From contig JACAET010000050.1 of NCBI GenBank assembly GCA_013388685.1, positions 1-64,000 of the forward strand: DNA of 64,000 bases, written 5' to 3'. The DNA is from Chloroflexota bacterium (lineage in GTDB: Bacteria > Chloroflexota > Anaerolineae > Anaerolineales > Villigracilaceae). The notes under the pieces are model-generated. The model did not search any database. It saw only the letters and a list, made by a program, of their open reading frames with translations, and was not told the DNA's origin. Numbering within the stretch: position 1 is the first letter of the stretch; each line of letters opens with the position of its first letter. A program made the position numbers and the translations under genes. Shown here in pieces: positions 23,329-31,485 of this stretch.

Positions 23329-25311
23329 ATGTTTCGCGGGTTGCTCGGTAAACATATCCACCTTCTTGTTGGAGGGCTTTGGCTGCTGTGGCTGGGAGGG
23401 TTAGCCCGGCAGTTGAGTTTCGCCGCCGGAGGAACGACTGAGGGGGGATTTTCGGCGCTGTTAAACCTGTACGGTTACATCCATGTCACGGCATGGGGAT
23501 TGGGGTGGTCAGCCATGCGGCGCCTCAACCTTGCATTGACGGCTTTGGAAACAACCATTCTGTCTTACCTGCTTGGGCTGGGGATCCTCTCTTCTGCAAT
23601 TGCCCTGGCGGGTTTTTTTGGATGGCTGAACGCCTCTGTTGTGTTTGTCATCCTTGCCTTTGCAGGATTGCCTGCCGCTCTTTCCGCACCGGAGGCTGTT
23701 GCGAACCTCCGAAACGTTTTTCGCGCCTCTCGTGTTTTCTCCCCAACAGATCTGTATGAACGGTCTTTGTTTGTACTGGTTGCCCTGATCATTCCCGTGA
23801 TGCTGGCTCATGCCCTGACCCCGGTTTGGGATTACGATGCCCTGCTCTACCATCTGGAAGCGCCGCGGCGTTTCCTTGCTCATGGCGGCATTTACTTCGA
23901 TCAGGAAATGATGCGCTCGGCATACCCCTACCTGGGGGAAATGTTGTTTGCCGTGGGCATGATGTTTCACCTTGACGTTCTCTCCAAACTCATTCATCTC
24001 ACCTATGCAGTTTTGTTTATTCTGGGCGTTTATGCGATGGGGGTACGTTTTTTTAATCGCCAAACGGCGTTGATTGCAGCGGGAATTCTCGTCAGTGTTC
24101 CGTCCTTTATATTATGGTCCACCTGGGCAAGCATTGATTTTGCCTGGGCAGGCTATGAACTATGGAGCGTATATGCCATCACCCGGTGGCTGACGGATGA
24201 AAGGCAACCTTCTCGTCGCTGGTTGATGCTTGCCGGTGTCATGTCGGGGTTTGCGGCAGGGATAAAGTACATTTCCGTTCCGCCGCTTCTCATCCTGGCG
24301 GCATTGCTTGCGTGGTTCTCGCGCCGCCGCTTGCAACAAAGCACCGGCGAAACCCTGCGCGCTCTACTCGTTTTCAGCCTGTCTGCCGCCCTGGCGGGGG
24401 GAGGCTGGTATCTCAAAAACCTGATCCTGACGGGCAATCCGGTCTATCCGCTGGTGTTCGGCGGCGCAGGGTGGGAACCGCTCGAAAGACAGGTTTTCAA
24501 CGCCTACATGCAGACCTTTGGCATGGGCAAAACCCCTCTGCATTTGCTTCTGCTTCCCTACAATGTGTATGCCCATCAGGATCGGTTTTCAACCATGCCG
24601 CAGGAGTTGATCCACCCCTTGTTATGGCTGGCGTTCCTGTTTCCTTTTTGTGCAAAATACGATAAACATTCCTTTCTGATCATTTATACGATGACCTATT
24701 TTGCCTGGTGGTTTTGGGGTTCGCAAGTCATACGCTTTCTTCTGCCCATTACGGGATTTCTGGCATTGTTTGCGGGCGCCGTCCTGGAAAAATTTCCCAA
24801 GTGGGCTGGTAATGCCCTGAAATTTTCGTTGATTTCCGGTTTGATGATCGTCAGTCTGGTCTATCACACCCTGACCCTGCGCAATGCCGGCGCTTTTGAG
24901 TACATTGGGGGGCGTCTCTCGTCGGATGCTTTTTTGCGGGTGGTCGTGGATGATTACCATGTAAAGCAATACATCCGGGCATCGTTATCCCCGGCGGAGC
25001 GCGCGCTTTTCTTGTGGGACGGACGAGGCTATTACTGCGACAACCGCTGTATCGCCGATACCGAGCAGGCGCTTGCGGTGGGGCTGGCGTTCAATTCGCC
25101 TCCTCCCGCCAGCCTGGCGCGGGAACTGCGTGAAAAAGGCGTCACTCATCTGATGCTCAGTCTCAGCGACGCCAACTTCTTTGTTGCCCTTCATGATCCG
25201 CAGGGTCTGCACCGCCGCGCGTTGGAGTATTATCAAACCGTCTTCCTGCCCGCGTGCGGAAAACCCGTCTTCCAGGATGCGGGAATGGAATTATTCCAGA
25301 TTGATTGTTGA
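23329..25311 (+). CDS. GT-C fold membrane glycosyltransferase-like protein
   Basis: 660 residues with roughly twelve hydrophobic segments. The first large loop has TPVWDYDALLYHLEAPRRFL, with the acidic motif expected for a GT-C catalytic site, and YLGEMLFAVGMMF follows. WSTWASIDFAWAGYELWSVY and GFAAGIKYISVPPLLILAAL are typical of the PMT/ArnT-like superfamily. A soluble C-terminal part (LFLWDGRGYYCDNRCIADTE) follows the last helices. It likely transfers a sugar from a polyprenyl carrier to an envelope acceptor. No Shine-Dalgarno is visible; it may be coupled to the gene 24 nt upstream. Confidence 0.75.
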   Translation: MFRGLLGKHIHLLVGGLWLLWLGGLARQLSFAAGGTTEGGFSALLNLYGYIHVTAWGLGWSAMRRLNLALTALETTILSYLLGLGILSSAIALAGFFGWLNASVVFVILAFAGLPAALSAPEAVANLRNVFRASRVFSPTDLYERSLFVLVALIIPVMLAHALTPVWDYDALLYHLEAPRRFLAHGGIYFDQEMMRSAYPYLGEMLFAVGMMFHLDVLSKLIHLTYAVLFILGVYAMGVRFFNRQTALIAAGILVSVPSFILWSTWASIDFAWAGYELWSVYAITRWLTDERQPSRRWLMLAGVMSGFAAGIKYISVPPLLILAALLAWFSRRRLQQSTGETLRALLVFSLSAALAGGGWYLKNLILTGNPVYPLVFGGAGWEPLERQVFNAYMQTFGMGKTPLHLLLLPYNVYAHQDRFSTMPQELIHPLLWLAFLFPFCAKYDKHSFLIIYTMTYFAWWFWGSQVIRFLLPITGFLALFAGAVLEKFPKWAGNALKFSLISGLMIVSLVYHTLTLRNAGAFEYIGGRLSSDAFLRVVVDDYHVKQYIRASLSPAERALFLWDGRGYYCDNRCIADTEQALAVGLAFNSPPPASLARELREKGVTHLMLSLSDANFFVALHDPQGLHRRALEYYQTVFLPACGKPVFQDAGMELFQIDC

Positions 25312-25326
25312 CGCGAACCGAGGGTG

Positions 25327-25902
25327 TCAAACTTGCAATTCCCCCGCCAATGACCGCATGAAAAGAATTCCCGTCCCGCTGATGGCGGCAATTACCAGGG
25401 CAACCAGCGGTACCGTGAACGAAGAAAAGTTCGATGCAAAGGCGATGCTTTCGCCGGCGACCCACGCCAGGATGCAGGTTACCAGCCAAATCAACAATTG
25501 AGCGGGGGAAAATTTTCTAAAAAGAGCGAACGTTGTGACTACCGCAATGCTTGCCCCCATAAAGACTCCAAAGACGACGCCAGCCATGTTCCCGTCCTGC
25601 GTAATGCGGAAGGTGAACAGGGCGCCGCTCCGCGCTCCCAGCGTAAACCCAAGGCTGTGGGTGAGAATCCAGCCGATGGTCGCGGGCAGGAAGCGGGTGC
25701 GGTTGAAAACAAGATATTGAGCCAAACCGACGGCTCCTCCGAAAATAAGATCGCCAAGCACCAATCCAACCATTCCGGGAATCACCATGGGGACAATACC
25801 GGTACTGGTTGCACCGTTCAAACTGCCTAAAACAAAGCCGATGGGGTTCAAAGCCAGCCATTCCAGAAAAAAGCGGGAGCGGAGTGTCAGGTTTTGGGTC
25901 AT
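25327..25902 (-). CDS. hypothetical integral membrane protein
   Basis: 191 residues with about five to six hydrophobic segments, glycine-rich (LNPIGFVLGSLNGATSTGIV, GMVGLVLGDLIFGGAVGLAQY, GVVFGVFMGASIAVVTTFAL, LIWLVTCILAWVAGESIAFA). This resembles small unnamed membrane proteins with paired half-repeats. No catalytic residues stand out. It is convergent with the glycosyltransferase gene, with only 15 nt between stops. Function unknown. Confidence 0.65.
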   Translation of the reverse strand: MTQNLTLRSRFFLEWLALNPIGFVLGSLNGATSTGIVPMVIPGMVGLVLGDLIFGGAVGLAQYLVFNRTRFLPATIGWILTHSLGFTLGARSGALFTFRITQDGNMAGVVFGVFMGASIAVVTTFALFRKFSPAQLLIWLVTCILAWVAGESIAFASNFSSFTVPLVALVIAAISGTGILFMRSLAGELQV

Positions 25903-26031
25903 AAAATTTGATGGTTTATATCACAAAACCATTAAATTTTGGTCGTCTTTGGGGATAAAAGGTTACAAAAACTCTGTCCTTTGTGTTTCAGTAATGAGGT
26001 TCTGGACTTTTAAAAGAGGTCAATGGATGGC

Positions 26032-26068
26032 AAAGAGCCAAAGGCGTTTGCCTCTGGCTCTTTTTGTT
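26032..26068 (+). terminator. orphan rho-independent terminator on the plus strand
   Basis: AAAGAGCCA pairs with TGGCTCTTT around AAGGCGTTTGCC-type inner pairing, followed by TTTTTGTTG. No plus-strand gene precedes it: 25903-26134 lies between two minus-strand genes. It could end a small RNA that begins near 25950, or act in reverse as a weak terminator for the gene at 26135. Confidence 0.7.
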
Positions 26069-26134
26069 GTTCACTCACCTTACGCCGAACGTCCCAAAGG
26101 TTCTCGTACCGGGTGAGCTATTCACTTGTCTGAT

Positions 26135-26545
26135 TTATGCGGCGGGCAGATTTTGATAAAACTGGCGCACCCGCGCAATCATTTGATTTTTTGTCATCCT
26201 GTCGGCGGTTTCCACCTTGAGAAGCCGCTTTTGCATGACTTTCTGTCTCTTGAGGATTTTCTCGAATTCGATCTTTGCCTCGCCAGGTCCCATGACGAAG
26301 ATCGAGTCGGTCTCCTTGAGGGCATCCATGACCCGCCGGTAAAATTGGGTCAATTTCACCCTGTAACGGTCATTATGGCGGAGTTCCATATCTCCTTTTT
26401 GATTGAGTTTTCCTCCCAGCTGTGTGCCGCCCGAAAAATGCTCCGGCGGCTCGATGTTGGAGGAGATCACGTCCACCCTGCCTTCCTTGTACCAGATGAG
26501 ATATGCCTGTTTATGATCAATCCATACACCGACGTTTCGATCCAT
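26135..26545 (-). CDS. small conserved protein with eRF1-like C-terminal features
   Basis: 136 residues. The start reads MDRNVGVWIDHKQAYLIWYK, then EGRVDVISSNIEPPEHFSGG. Later SIFVMGPGEAKIEFEKILK resembles the GPG...K..F motif in the third domain of eRF1/Pelota-like proteins. Such short proteins occur widely in environmental bacteria without assigned function. ATG preceded by AAGGAGG on the minus strand. Neighbours are a DUF4342 gene upstream and a membrane protein downstream. The translation-factor resemblance is a weak inference. Confidence 0.6.
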   Translation of the reverse strand: MDRNVGVWIDHKQAYLIWYKEGRVDVISSNIEPPEHFSGGTQLGGKLNQKGDMELRHNDRYRVKLTQFYRRVMDALKETDSIFVMGPGEAKIEFEKILKRQKVMQKRLLKVETADRMTKNQMIARVRQFYQNLPAA

Positions 26546-26642
26546 ACGACCTCCTTATCTGGGTTAGACTGTTAACGTACCGCTGGGTTCCCCTAAAGTA
26601 TTTATAGCACTATTGCGGTGAAAAGGCAAACATGCCTTTGGT

Positions 26643-26894
26643 CTATTCCGACTTTTCCACCACCACGGTGGCTTCGGAGAGCAGGGCGGCAATCGCGCCG
26701 ATGGCGGCAAGCTGCGGCGCAATCAAGGCCCCAACCACACCGAACGTCAGCGGAATTTCGAACACCACCTTGCCTTCCTTGTCCTGGATGATGACCCTGC
26801 GAATATTCCCCTCTTTGATCAGGTTCTTGATTTTGCCGAGCAGTTGCTCGCCGTCCACGCGGAATTCCTCGGTGCGGAATTTTTCTTCGGGCAT
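26643..26894 (-). CDS. DUF4342 domain-containing protein
   Basis: 83 residues from the ATG at 26894, chosen because GGAGG lies 6 nt upstream; a TTG 12 nt earlier is possible. The domain shows GEQLLGKIKNLIKEGNIRRV, then IIQDKEGKVVFEIPLTFGVV and a hydrophobic glycine/alanine-rich stretch, the hallmark of DUF4342. Members are short, often have a single amphipathic helix pair and a membrane-associated segment, and have unknown function. It lies about 60 nt after the pyridoxamine-oxidase-like gene and may be the last gene of that transcript. Confidence 0.8.
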   Translation of the reverse strand: MPEEKFRTEEFRVDGEQLLGKIKNLIKEGNIRRVIIQDKEGKVVFEIPLTFGVVGALIAPQLAAIGAIAALLSEATVVVEKSE

Positions 26895-26955
26895 TTCATC
26901 CTCCAAATGGCGACATCGCTATTCCATCTACGATGATCAATGGAAAAAGTTGCCT

Positions 26956-27531
26956 TCAGGTTCCAGACCATGTTTCGTTCAACGGCGTCCATTCATCGCT
27001 TTGGTCGGCGCGTTCCTTCCAGTTTTCCTTGCCGCTCCACTCCTCGATTCGAATGGCATAGACCGATGTTCGTTTCAGTTCCTTGTCGGTGATTTCACGA
27101 TATTCCCTGCCAGCCTGCATCTTCGGGAAATACTTTTGGATGAGTCCATAGAGCGCACGCCGCGCTTCGGCTGGTTCTGTGATTCGCCGCGCCTTGCCGA
27201 AGACGATCACGCTTCGATATTGGAGCGAAAACTCGAGCGCGACATTCGACGGGAGCAATCGCCCCATCTCGCTCGCCTCGAAACAGACCCTGGGGTTGCT
27301 CTCCAAATTCGAGCGCACTCTGCCCGTGATATTCGAATGGAAGATGATCTGGCGATTCTCTTCGTCGAACCAGAACGTGCTGGGGGTGAGGAATGGCTGT
27401 CCGTCCCGCGAGGAGGCGATGTGTCCCACCTGGGCGGTGCGGAGGAAGGCGCGAATCCAGTTGTCCTCCCGTTTGTATTGAGGCAGGCGTTGAAAGGCTG
27501 TGGGGCGCATGTGGGTGTACTCACGCGGCAT
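26956..27531 (-). CDS. pyridoxamine 5'-phosphate oxidase family protein (FMN-binding split barrel)
   Basis: 191 residues from the ATG at 27531 (MPREYTHMRP). The split-barrel fold is indicated by LRTAQVGHIASSRDGQPFLT, PSTFWFDEENRQIIFHSNIT, GRVRSNLESNPRVCFEASE and SVIVFGKARRITEPAEARRA. These small FMN- or F420-binding proteins often reduce or sequester flavins, haem or aldehydes rather than acting as true PdxH. The conserved substrate-binding features of PdxH are not evident. The start lies 2 nt after the stop of the preceding membrane-protein gene. Confidence 0.82.
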   Translation of the reverse strand: MPREYTHMRPTAFQRLPQYKREDNWIRAFLRTAQVGHIASSRDGQPFLTPSTFWFDEENRQIIFHSNITGRVRSNLESNPRVCFEASEMGRLLPSNVALEFSLQYRSVIVFGKARRITEPAEARRALYGLIQKYFPKMQAGREYREITDKELKRTSVYAIRIEEWSGKENWKERADQSDEWTPLNETWSGT

Positions 27532-27533
27532 AA

Positions 27534-28130
27534 TCAGGCCAACAAGCGCTTGTAAAGCGTCATTTGAGCGAAGACGGCAAGAATGCCAAGAAGCAAACTT
27601 ACAAGCCATGTCCAAAAGTTCGAGGGGAGGAAGGCCGATTGCATGAAAAACGCCGCCGCCCCGCACAGCAAACCGCCCAGCGCGGCGACCTCCAATGCCT
27701 GATAGGTGGAAACACTGCTTCTTTTATATTTTGGCGGGAGCGTGCTGGTTTTCCATCGGAATGCCCGGGCGAGTTCGGGGTTTTGTTCCATGGCAAAATC
27801 CTTGATCTGGTTCATTGCCCTCATCGATTCGTACCAGGCGGACCGCAATTGCGCCAATTGCATCACCGTCGAAACCCCGAGCAGAGTCAATAACAGAAAG
27901 ACCGCGCCAAACATCAACTTGATGGTGGGAGTCAGTCGCTCCGCCTCGATGAATTGAGTTCCGAATAAAGCCGCAATCAGAGAGCCCACCGCAATCAGGT
28001 AGAAAGACGAGACCCGGACGCGATCCTCGAAAGCCTGTGTGGCGGTTTGTGCAATGTAGTTGAATTCGGCGGCGAGCAGTTCGTCCAGTTCGACGCGCTG
28101 ACTTTGTTCTGACCGTGTTTGCTCATCCAT
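27534..28130 (-). CDS. hypothetical membrane protein
   Basis: 198 residues. A charged N-terminal helix (QRVELDELLAAEFNYIAQTATQAFEDR) is followed by two hydrophobic segments (SSFYLIAVGSLIAALFGTQF, LMFGAVFLLLTLLGVSTVM), then a soluble helical part, and two more segments near the C-terminus (LGGLLCGAAAFFMQSAFL, WLVSLLLGILAVFAQM). No named family recognised. It sits 21 nt after the M29 gene and 2 nt before the PNPOx-like gene, so it belongs to that transcript. Confidence 0.65.
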   Translation of the reverse strand: MDEQTRSEQSQRVELDELLAAEFNYIAQTATQAFEDRVRVSSFYLIAVGSLIAALFGTQFIEAERLTPTIKLMFGAVFLLLTLLGVSTVMQLAQLRSAWYESMRAMNQIKDFAMEQNPELARAFRWKTSTLPPKYKRSSVSTYQALEVAALGGLLCGAAAFFMQSAFLPSNFWTWLVSLLLGILAVFAQMTLYKRLLA

Positions 28131-28151
28131 GCGTTGAGGCTCCTTGTTTTC

Positions 28152-29411
28152 TCAAACGTCGAACGCCCACTCGCCCCGGCGCATGACCGGCTCGCGTCTG
28201 CCGTCTGCTGTGATACCGTCAATGTCCATTTGCGGGGAGCCGATCATGAAATCTACATGGCTGAGGCTGAGGTTGCCGCCGGCGGCGATGAATTCGTCGT
28301 CGGTCAGTTCCTCGCCGCCGGTCAGGGTGAAGCGGTAGGCGCGTCCGATGGCGATGTGGCAGGAGGCGTTTTCGTCGAACAGGGTGTTGTAGAAGAGATG
28401 TCCGCGCCGGGCAATAGGCGAACTGGCAGGGACGAGCGCCACCTCGCCGAGCCGCTTCGCGCCTTCGTCGGTTTCGATGAGTTTTTGCAGGATGGCTTCG
28501 TTCTTTTGGGCGTTGACCTGCACGATCTGTCCTTCCTTGAACGTGATGCTGAACCCCTCGATCAAACTTCCGCCGTAACTAAGCGGGAAGGTGGCGGAGA
28601 CGGTGCCGTCTGCACGGTGACGATCGGGCAGGGTGAAGATTTCTTCGGTGGGCATGTTGGCTGTGAATTCGATGCCGTTTTCGGCGGGCATGCGGGCGGC
28701 GATCCAGCGGTGCCCCTGCGGCAAGCCGAGGGTGAAGTCGGTGCCGGGGGCTTTGTAGTGAAGCGCCGTGTATTTTTTCGCCTGCATGTATTTGGCGCGT
28801 TGGATGAGGTTTTGGATGTGAGCCTGCCAGGCGGCAATCGGGTCGGGCTGGGTGGCGCGGGTGGTTTCGAAAATTGCCTGCCAGAGACGTTCTTCCGCTT
28901 CTTGCGGTTTCAGGTCTGGGAATACTTTTGCCGCCCAGGCAGGAGAGGCGGAGGCGACTACGCACCAATTCACGGCATTGCGGCTGACCGCAGCGCTGAC
29001 AGGGGCATAGTTTTCAAGGTGAATCTTTTGCATGAAGGAGACGCGTTCGGTGTCCAGCCCGGCGAAGGCATCCGGGTCATTGGCGTAAATCGAAAGCAAC
29101 GCATCGCCGTTTTGGATCATCTCCATCACGCCGCCGACCAGGAAGTTGGGGTATTCGTCGAAGGAATCGGCGGGCGCATGCTGCAAACGGATGCGGTGCA
29201 TTTCTTCGTCGCCCCAGATCGCCTCCACATATTTTGCCCCGGCGGCGTAGGCGGCGCGGGTCACTGCATGCACCAGCGCGCGCCCGGCGGGCGGCACACC
29301 GCGTGAGGTGGCGTTGGTGATGACGAGGCGCTGTCCCTTTTGCAGGTTCAGTCCTATTTTGACGATGGCTTCGGCGTATTTTTTGAGCAGTTCCGGGTGG
29401 GTGAGGGTCAT
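28152..29411 (-). CDS. M29 family aminopeptidase
   Basis: 419 residues from the ATG at 29411 with AAAGGGA upstream. The N-terminus YAEAIVKIGLNLQKGQRLVI is typical of M29 leucyl aminopeptidases. Metal-ligand regions are visible: RMPAENGIEFTANMPTEEIF, NTLFDENASCHIAIG, and LSLSHVDFMIGSPQMDIDG at the C-terminus. It differs strongly from the M29 enzyme at 13283-14386, so the two are not a recent duplication. It begins a transcript that continues through the membrane protein and PNPOx-like genes. It probably completes breakdown of imported or recycled peptides. Confidence 0.92.
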   Translation of the reverse strand: MTLTHPELLKKYAEAIVKIGLNLQKGQRLVITNATSRGVPPAGRALVHAVTRAAYAAGAKYVEAIWGDEEMHRIRLQHAPADSFDEYPNFLVGGVMEMIQNGDALLSIYANDPDAFAGLDTERVSFMQKIHLENYAPVSAAVSRNAVNWCVVASASPAWAAKVFPDLKPQEAEERLWQAIFETTRATQPDPIAAWQAHIQNLIQRAKYMQAKKYTALHYKAPGTDFTLGLPQGHRWIAARMPAENGIEFTANMPTEEIFTLPDRHRADGTVSATFPLSYGGSLIEGFSITFKEGQIVQVNAQKNEAILQKLIETDEGAKRLGEVALVPASSPIARRGHLFYNTLFDENASCHIAIGRAYRFTLTGGEELTDDEFIAAGGNLSLSHVDFMIGSPQMDIDGITADGRREPVMRRGEWAFDV

Positions 29412-29513
29412 CGAATTTATCCCTTTGCGTGGTTTTTTCAAGTATAGCATGAACCCGAGGCGGAGGATCGGTGTTATATTGGGCGTAGGGAATACCAGCA
29501 TAAAGGAGCGTCC

Positions 29514-30644
29514 ATGCTGACCATCGAGAAGGTAGATACCGACAACAAAAAGCAGGTGAAACGGTTCGTGGAATTACCGCACCGGCTGTATCAGAACTGT
29601 CCGCAGTGGGTGCCTCTGATTAATCTGGATGCCTATACTTATCTTAACCGCAAAAAGCATCCTTTTCACGAACATTCGGACGTGGAATTCTTTTTAGCAG
29701 TGCGCGATGGGCGCGAGGTGGGGCGTATTGCCGCCATCGAAAACAAGCCTTTCAACGAATATCATAAGACCCAAAAGGCAAACTTCTACTTCTTCGACTG
29801 CGAAGATGACCAGGAAGCCGCCACCGCCTTGTTCGATACGGTCTCCGATTGGGCGCGCGCGCGCGGTTTGACCGAACTGGTCGGTCCCAAGGGGATGGGT
29901 CCGCTCGATGGATACGGCATCCTGGTCTTCGGACACGAGCATCGCAATACCATGACGATGCTCAACTATAACTATCCGTATTATCAGAAACTCGTCGAAT
30001 CGCTGGGCTTTGACAAGGAAGTGGACTTCGTCTCCTGCTATCTGCCTGCCGACCAATTCCAGGTCCCCGAACGCGTGGAACGCATTGCACAGCGCGTCAT
30101 GCAGCGAGGCGGTTTGCAGGTAAAACGCTTCAAAAACAAGCGAGAACTCATCGCTTGGGCGCCGCGCATCGGTCAGGCCTATAACAAAGCGTTCGTCCAC
30201 AACTGGGAGTATTACCCTCTCTCCCCGCGTGAAATTGACTTCGTTGTGGATAACATCATGACCATCGCCGACCACCGCCTGATCAAAATCATCACCCACG
30301 GCGAAGACGTGGTGGGCTTCCTCTTCGCCTTTCATGACGTTTCGGCGGCGCTTCAGCGCTCCCGTGGACGGTTGTTCCCCTTTGGAATCGTTGACATCCT
30401 CCTCGAACTCCGCCGCACCAACACGGTTTCCGTCAACGGCATGGGCATCCTGCCGGAGTTTCAGGGTCACGGTGGCAACGCCATCCTCTACTCCGAAATG
30501 GGACACACCCTGCTCGGCTTCAAACAATTCACCCACGTGGAGATGACGCAAGTTGCCGAAACCACCGAGCAAATGCGCGCCGACTTGAAGAACTTGAACG
30601 GCGTCGAATACAAAAACCACCGAGTCTATCGAAGGAAAATCTAA
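29514..30644 (+). CDS. GNAT-like acyltransferase domain protein
   Basis: 376 residues with a good ribosome site (AAAGGAG). The N-terminal half holds DVEFFLAVRDGREVGRIAAI and LFDTVSDWARARGLTELVGP, then KGMGPLDGYGILVFGHEH; the C-terminal half has GEDVVGFLFAFHDVSAALQR and NGMGILPEFQGHGGNAILY, resembling the acetyl-CoA loop of GNAT enzymes. Proteins of this type carry two GNAT folds and are annotated only as hypothetical or acyltransferase-like. The substrate is unknown. Its stop codon is embedded in the first bases of a MITE-like repeat. Confidence 0.75.
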   Translation: MLTIEKVDTDNKKQVKRFVELPHRLYQNCPQWVPLINLDAYTYLNRKKHPFHEHSDVEFFLAVRDGREVGRIAAIENKPFNEYHKTQKANFYFFDCEDDQEAATALFDTVSDWARARGLTELVGPKGMGPLDGYGILVFGHEHRNTMTMLNYNYPYYQKLVESLGFDKEVDFVSCYLPADQFQVPERVERIAQRVMQRGGLQVKRFKNKRELIAWAPRIGQAYNKAFVHNWEYYPLSPREIDFVVDNIMTIADHRLIKIITHGEDVVGFLFAFHDVSAALQRSRGRLFPFGIVDILLELRRTNTVSVNGMGILPEFQGHGGNAILYSEMGHTLLGFKQFTHVEMTQVAETTEQMRADLKNLNGVEYKNHRVYRRKI

Positions 30645-30739
30645 TAGACCTCTTGCATAAGTCAGCCGACGGTAGAGAACGTCTCCTACGCAAAGGCGTA
30701 CTGTGCGCGCTCTGGCGCACTTTTGCAAGAGGTTTAATC
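30643..30739. repeat. MITE-like element, family A, complete copy
   Basis: The left end AATAGACCTCTTGCATAAGT and the right end ACTTTTGCAAGAGGTTTAAT are inverted repeats sharing CCTCTTGCANAAGT. The core carries GGTAGAGAACGTCTCCTACGC and AAAGGCGTACTGTGCGCGC. The unit fills the whole space between two convergent genes. Its two ends supply the TAA stop of both. Confidence 0.7.
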
Positions 30740-31234
30740 AAAAAATGCCCGCCCTTGTCGCCGTCGCCGTGAATTTGGATGAAAGATTTCGATTTCTCCG
30801 AGGTCGAGCGAGAGTTCCACCTTGTCTCGATATTTAATCCCCGCAATGTATGGTGCCAGCACCTCGACCGTCGAAGGCGATTGAAAGTGATCCCTTTTTG
30901 TCCTGGGATCGGGGTAATACACCCATCCCGAATACACCTTTCCGTCGAATTTAACTTTGCAAGGGGAAAATGAAAAAGTCTCAGCGTTGGTCAGTTCCGT
31001 CCACTTGACCCGCTGAAATTTGAAAGCCGGGTTTTTCATCTCGAATTCATACGGCGCGATGGAGATGTTCAATGTGCCATTGAACATGCGGTCGAGATTC
31101 AAGCCCAACTTCTTGAAAAAGGGCTTCTGTTTTTCGATGCTCCCATATTCCGGGTAAGCCCTGGAGGGTCCCGACGCGACCCGGTATCCCTTTCTGAGCC
31201 TGCCTGTAATGGTGATCCACCGTCGTTCTTTCAT
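30734..31234 (-). CDS. conserved hypothetical protein
   Basis: 166 residues from the ATG at 31234 (MKERRWITITGRLRKGYRVA). I do not recognise a named family. It is soluble and beta-rich: FNGTLNISIAPYEFEMKNPA, FSPCKVKFDGKVYSGWVYYP, VEVLAPYIAGIKYRDKVELS and DLGEIEIFHPNSRRRR. The small all-beta shape with a final basic patch recalls riboflavin-kinase-like or related barrels, but I cannot assign it. Its stop codon TAA lies in the terminal repeat of the adjacent MITE-like element. Confidence 0.6.
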   Translation of the reverse strand: MKERRWITITGRLRKGYRVASGPSRAYPEYGSIEKQKPFFKKLGLNLDRMFNGTLNISIAPYEFEMKNPAFKFQRVKWTELTNAETFSFSPCKVKFDGKVYSGWVYYPDPRTKRDHFQSPSTVEVLAPYIAGIKYRDKVELSLDLGEIEIFHPNSRRRRQGRAFFD

Positions 31235-31258
31235 AGGTGGAGTATAGCAGAAGAATGG

Positions 31259-31264
31259 TATAAT
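31259..31264 (+). promoter_or_regulatory. -10 box of a candidate small-RNA promoter
   Basis: TATAAT in the context ATGGTATAATTATTT, 25 nt upstream of the divergent gene start. Transcription from here on the plus strand would enter no ORF before the terminator at 31375-31409. Confidence 0.5.
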
Positions 31265-31270
31265 TATTTT

Positions 31271-31409
31271 TATGAAATCCCTGCAAGCCGCTGCCGCATC
31301 GGCTCGCACAGCCCATATCGGGACTGTTCTATAAGTGCGTGACGGCGCAAAGAAAAAAAAACGATGCCATCCCAGTCCCGAATCTTCGCAGGTTCGGGAC
31401 TTTTCTTTT
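31271..31409 (+). ncRNA. candidate structured small RNA or alaS leader
   Basis: About 139 nt between a TATAAT box and an intrinsic terminator (GTCCCGAA...TTCGGGAC then TTTTCTTTT, 31375-31409). The GC-rich front contains GCCGCTGCCGCATCGGC and a possible pairing of CGCAC with GTGCG, and AGCCC with GGGAC-side bases. No ORF or Shine-Dalgarno is present. It could be an independent small RNA or the attenuated leader of alaS, which starts 77 nt later. I do not recognise a known RNA family; T-box sequences are absent. Confidence 0.35.
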
Positions 31410-31448
31410 GAGACGGTAGACTTCAGACGTTGAACGTTAGACTTCAGA

Positions 31449-31454
31449 TATAAT
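31449..31454 (+). promoter_or_regulatory. probable alaS -10 box
   Basis: TATAAT 31 nt before the alaS ATG, with TTGGAG as ribosome site between. Just upstream (31411-31448) is a direct-repeat cluster with GTAGACTTCAGACGTTGAACG-like words. Confidence 0.5.
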
Positions 31455-31485
31455 TCGCCCGTCATCTCAACCTTTTGGAGACCGC

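Noticed and set aside
31265..31485. T-box leader for alaS
   Set aside because: The conserved T-box antiterminator bulge sequence (GGTGG-containing) is absent and no alanine specifier stem is visible.
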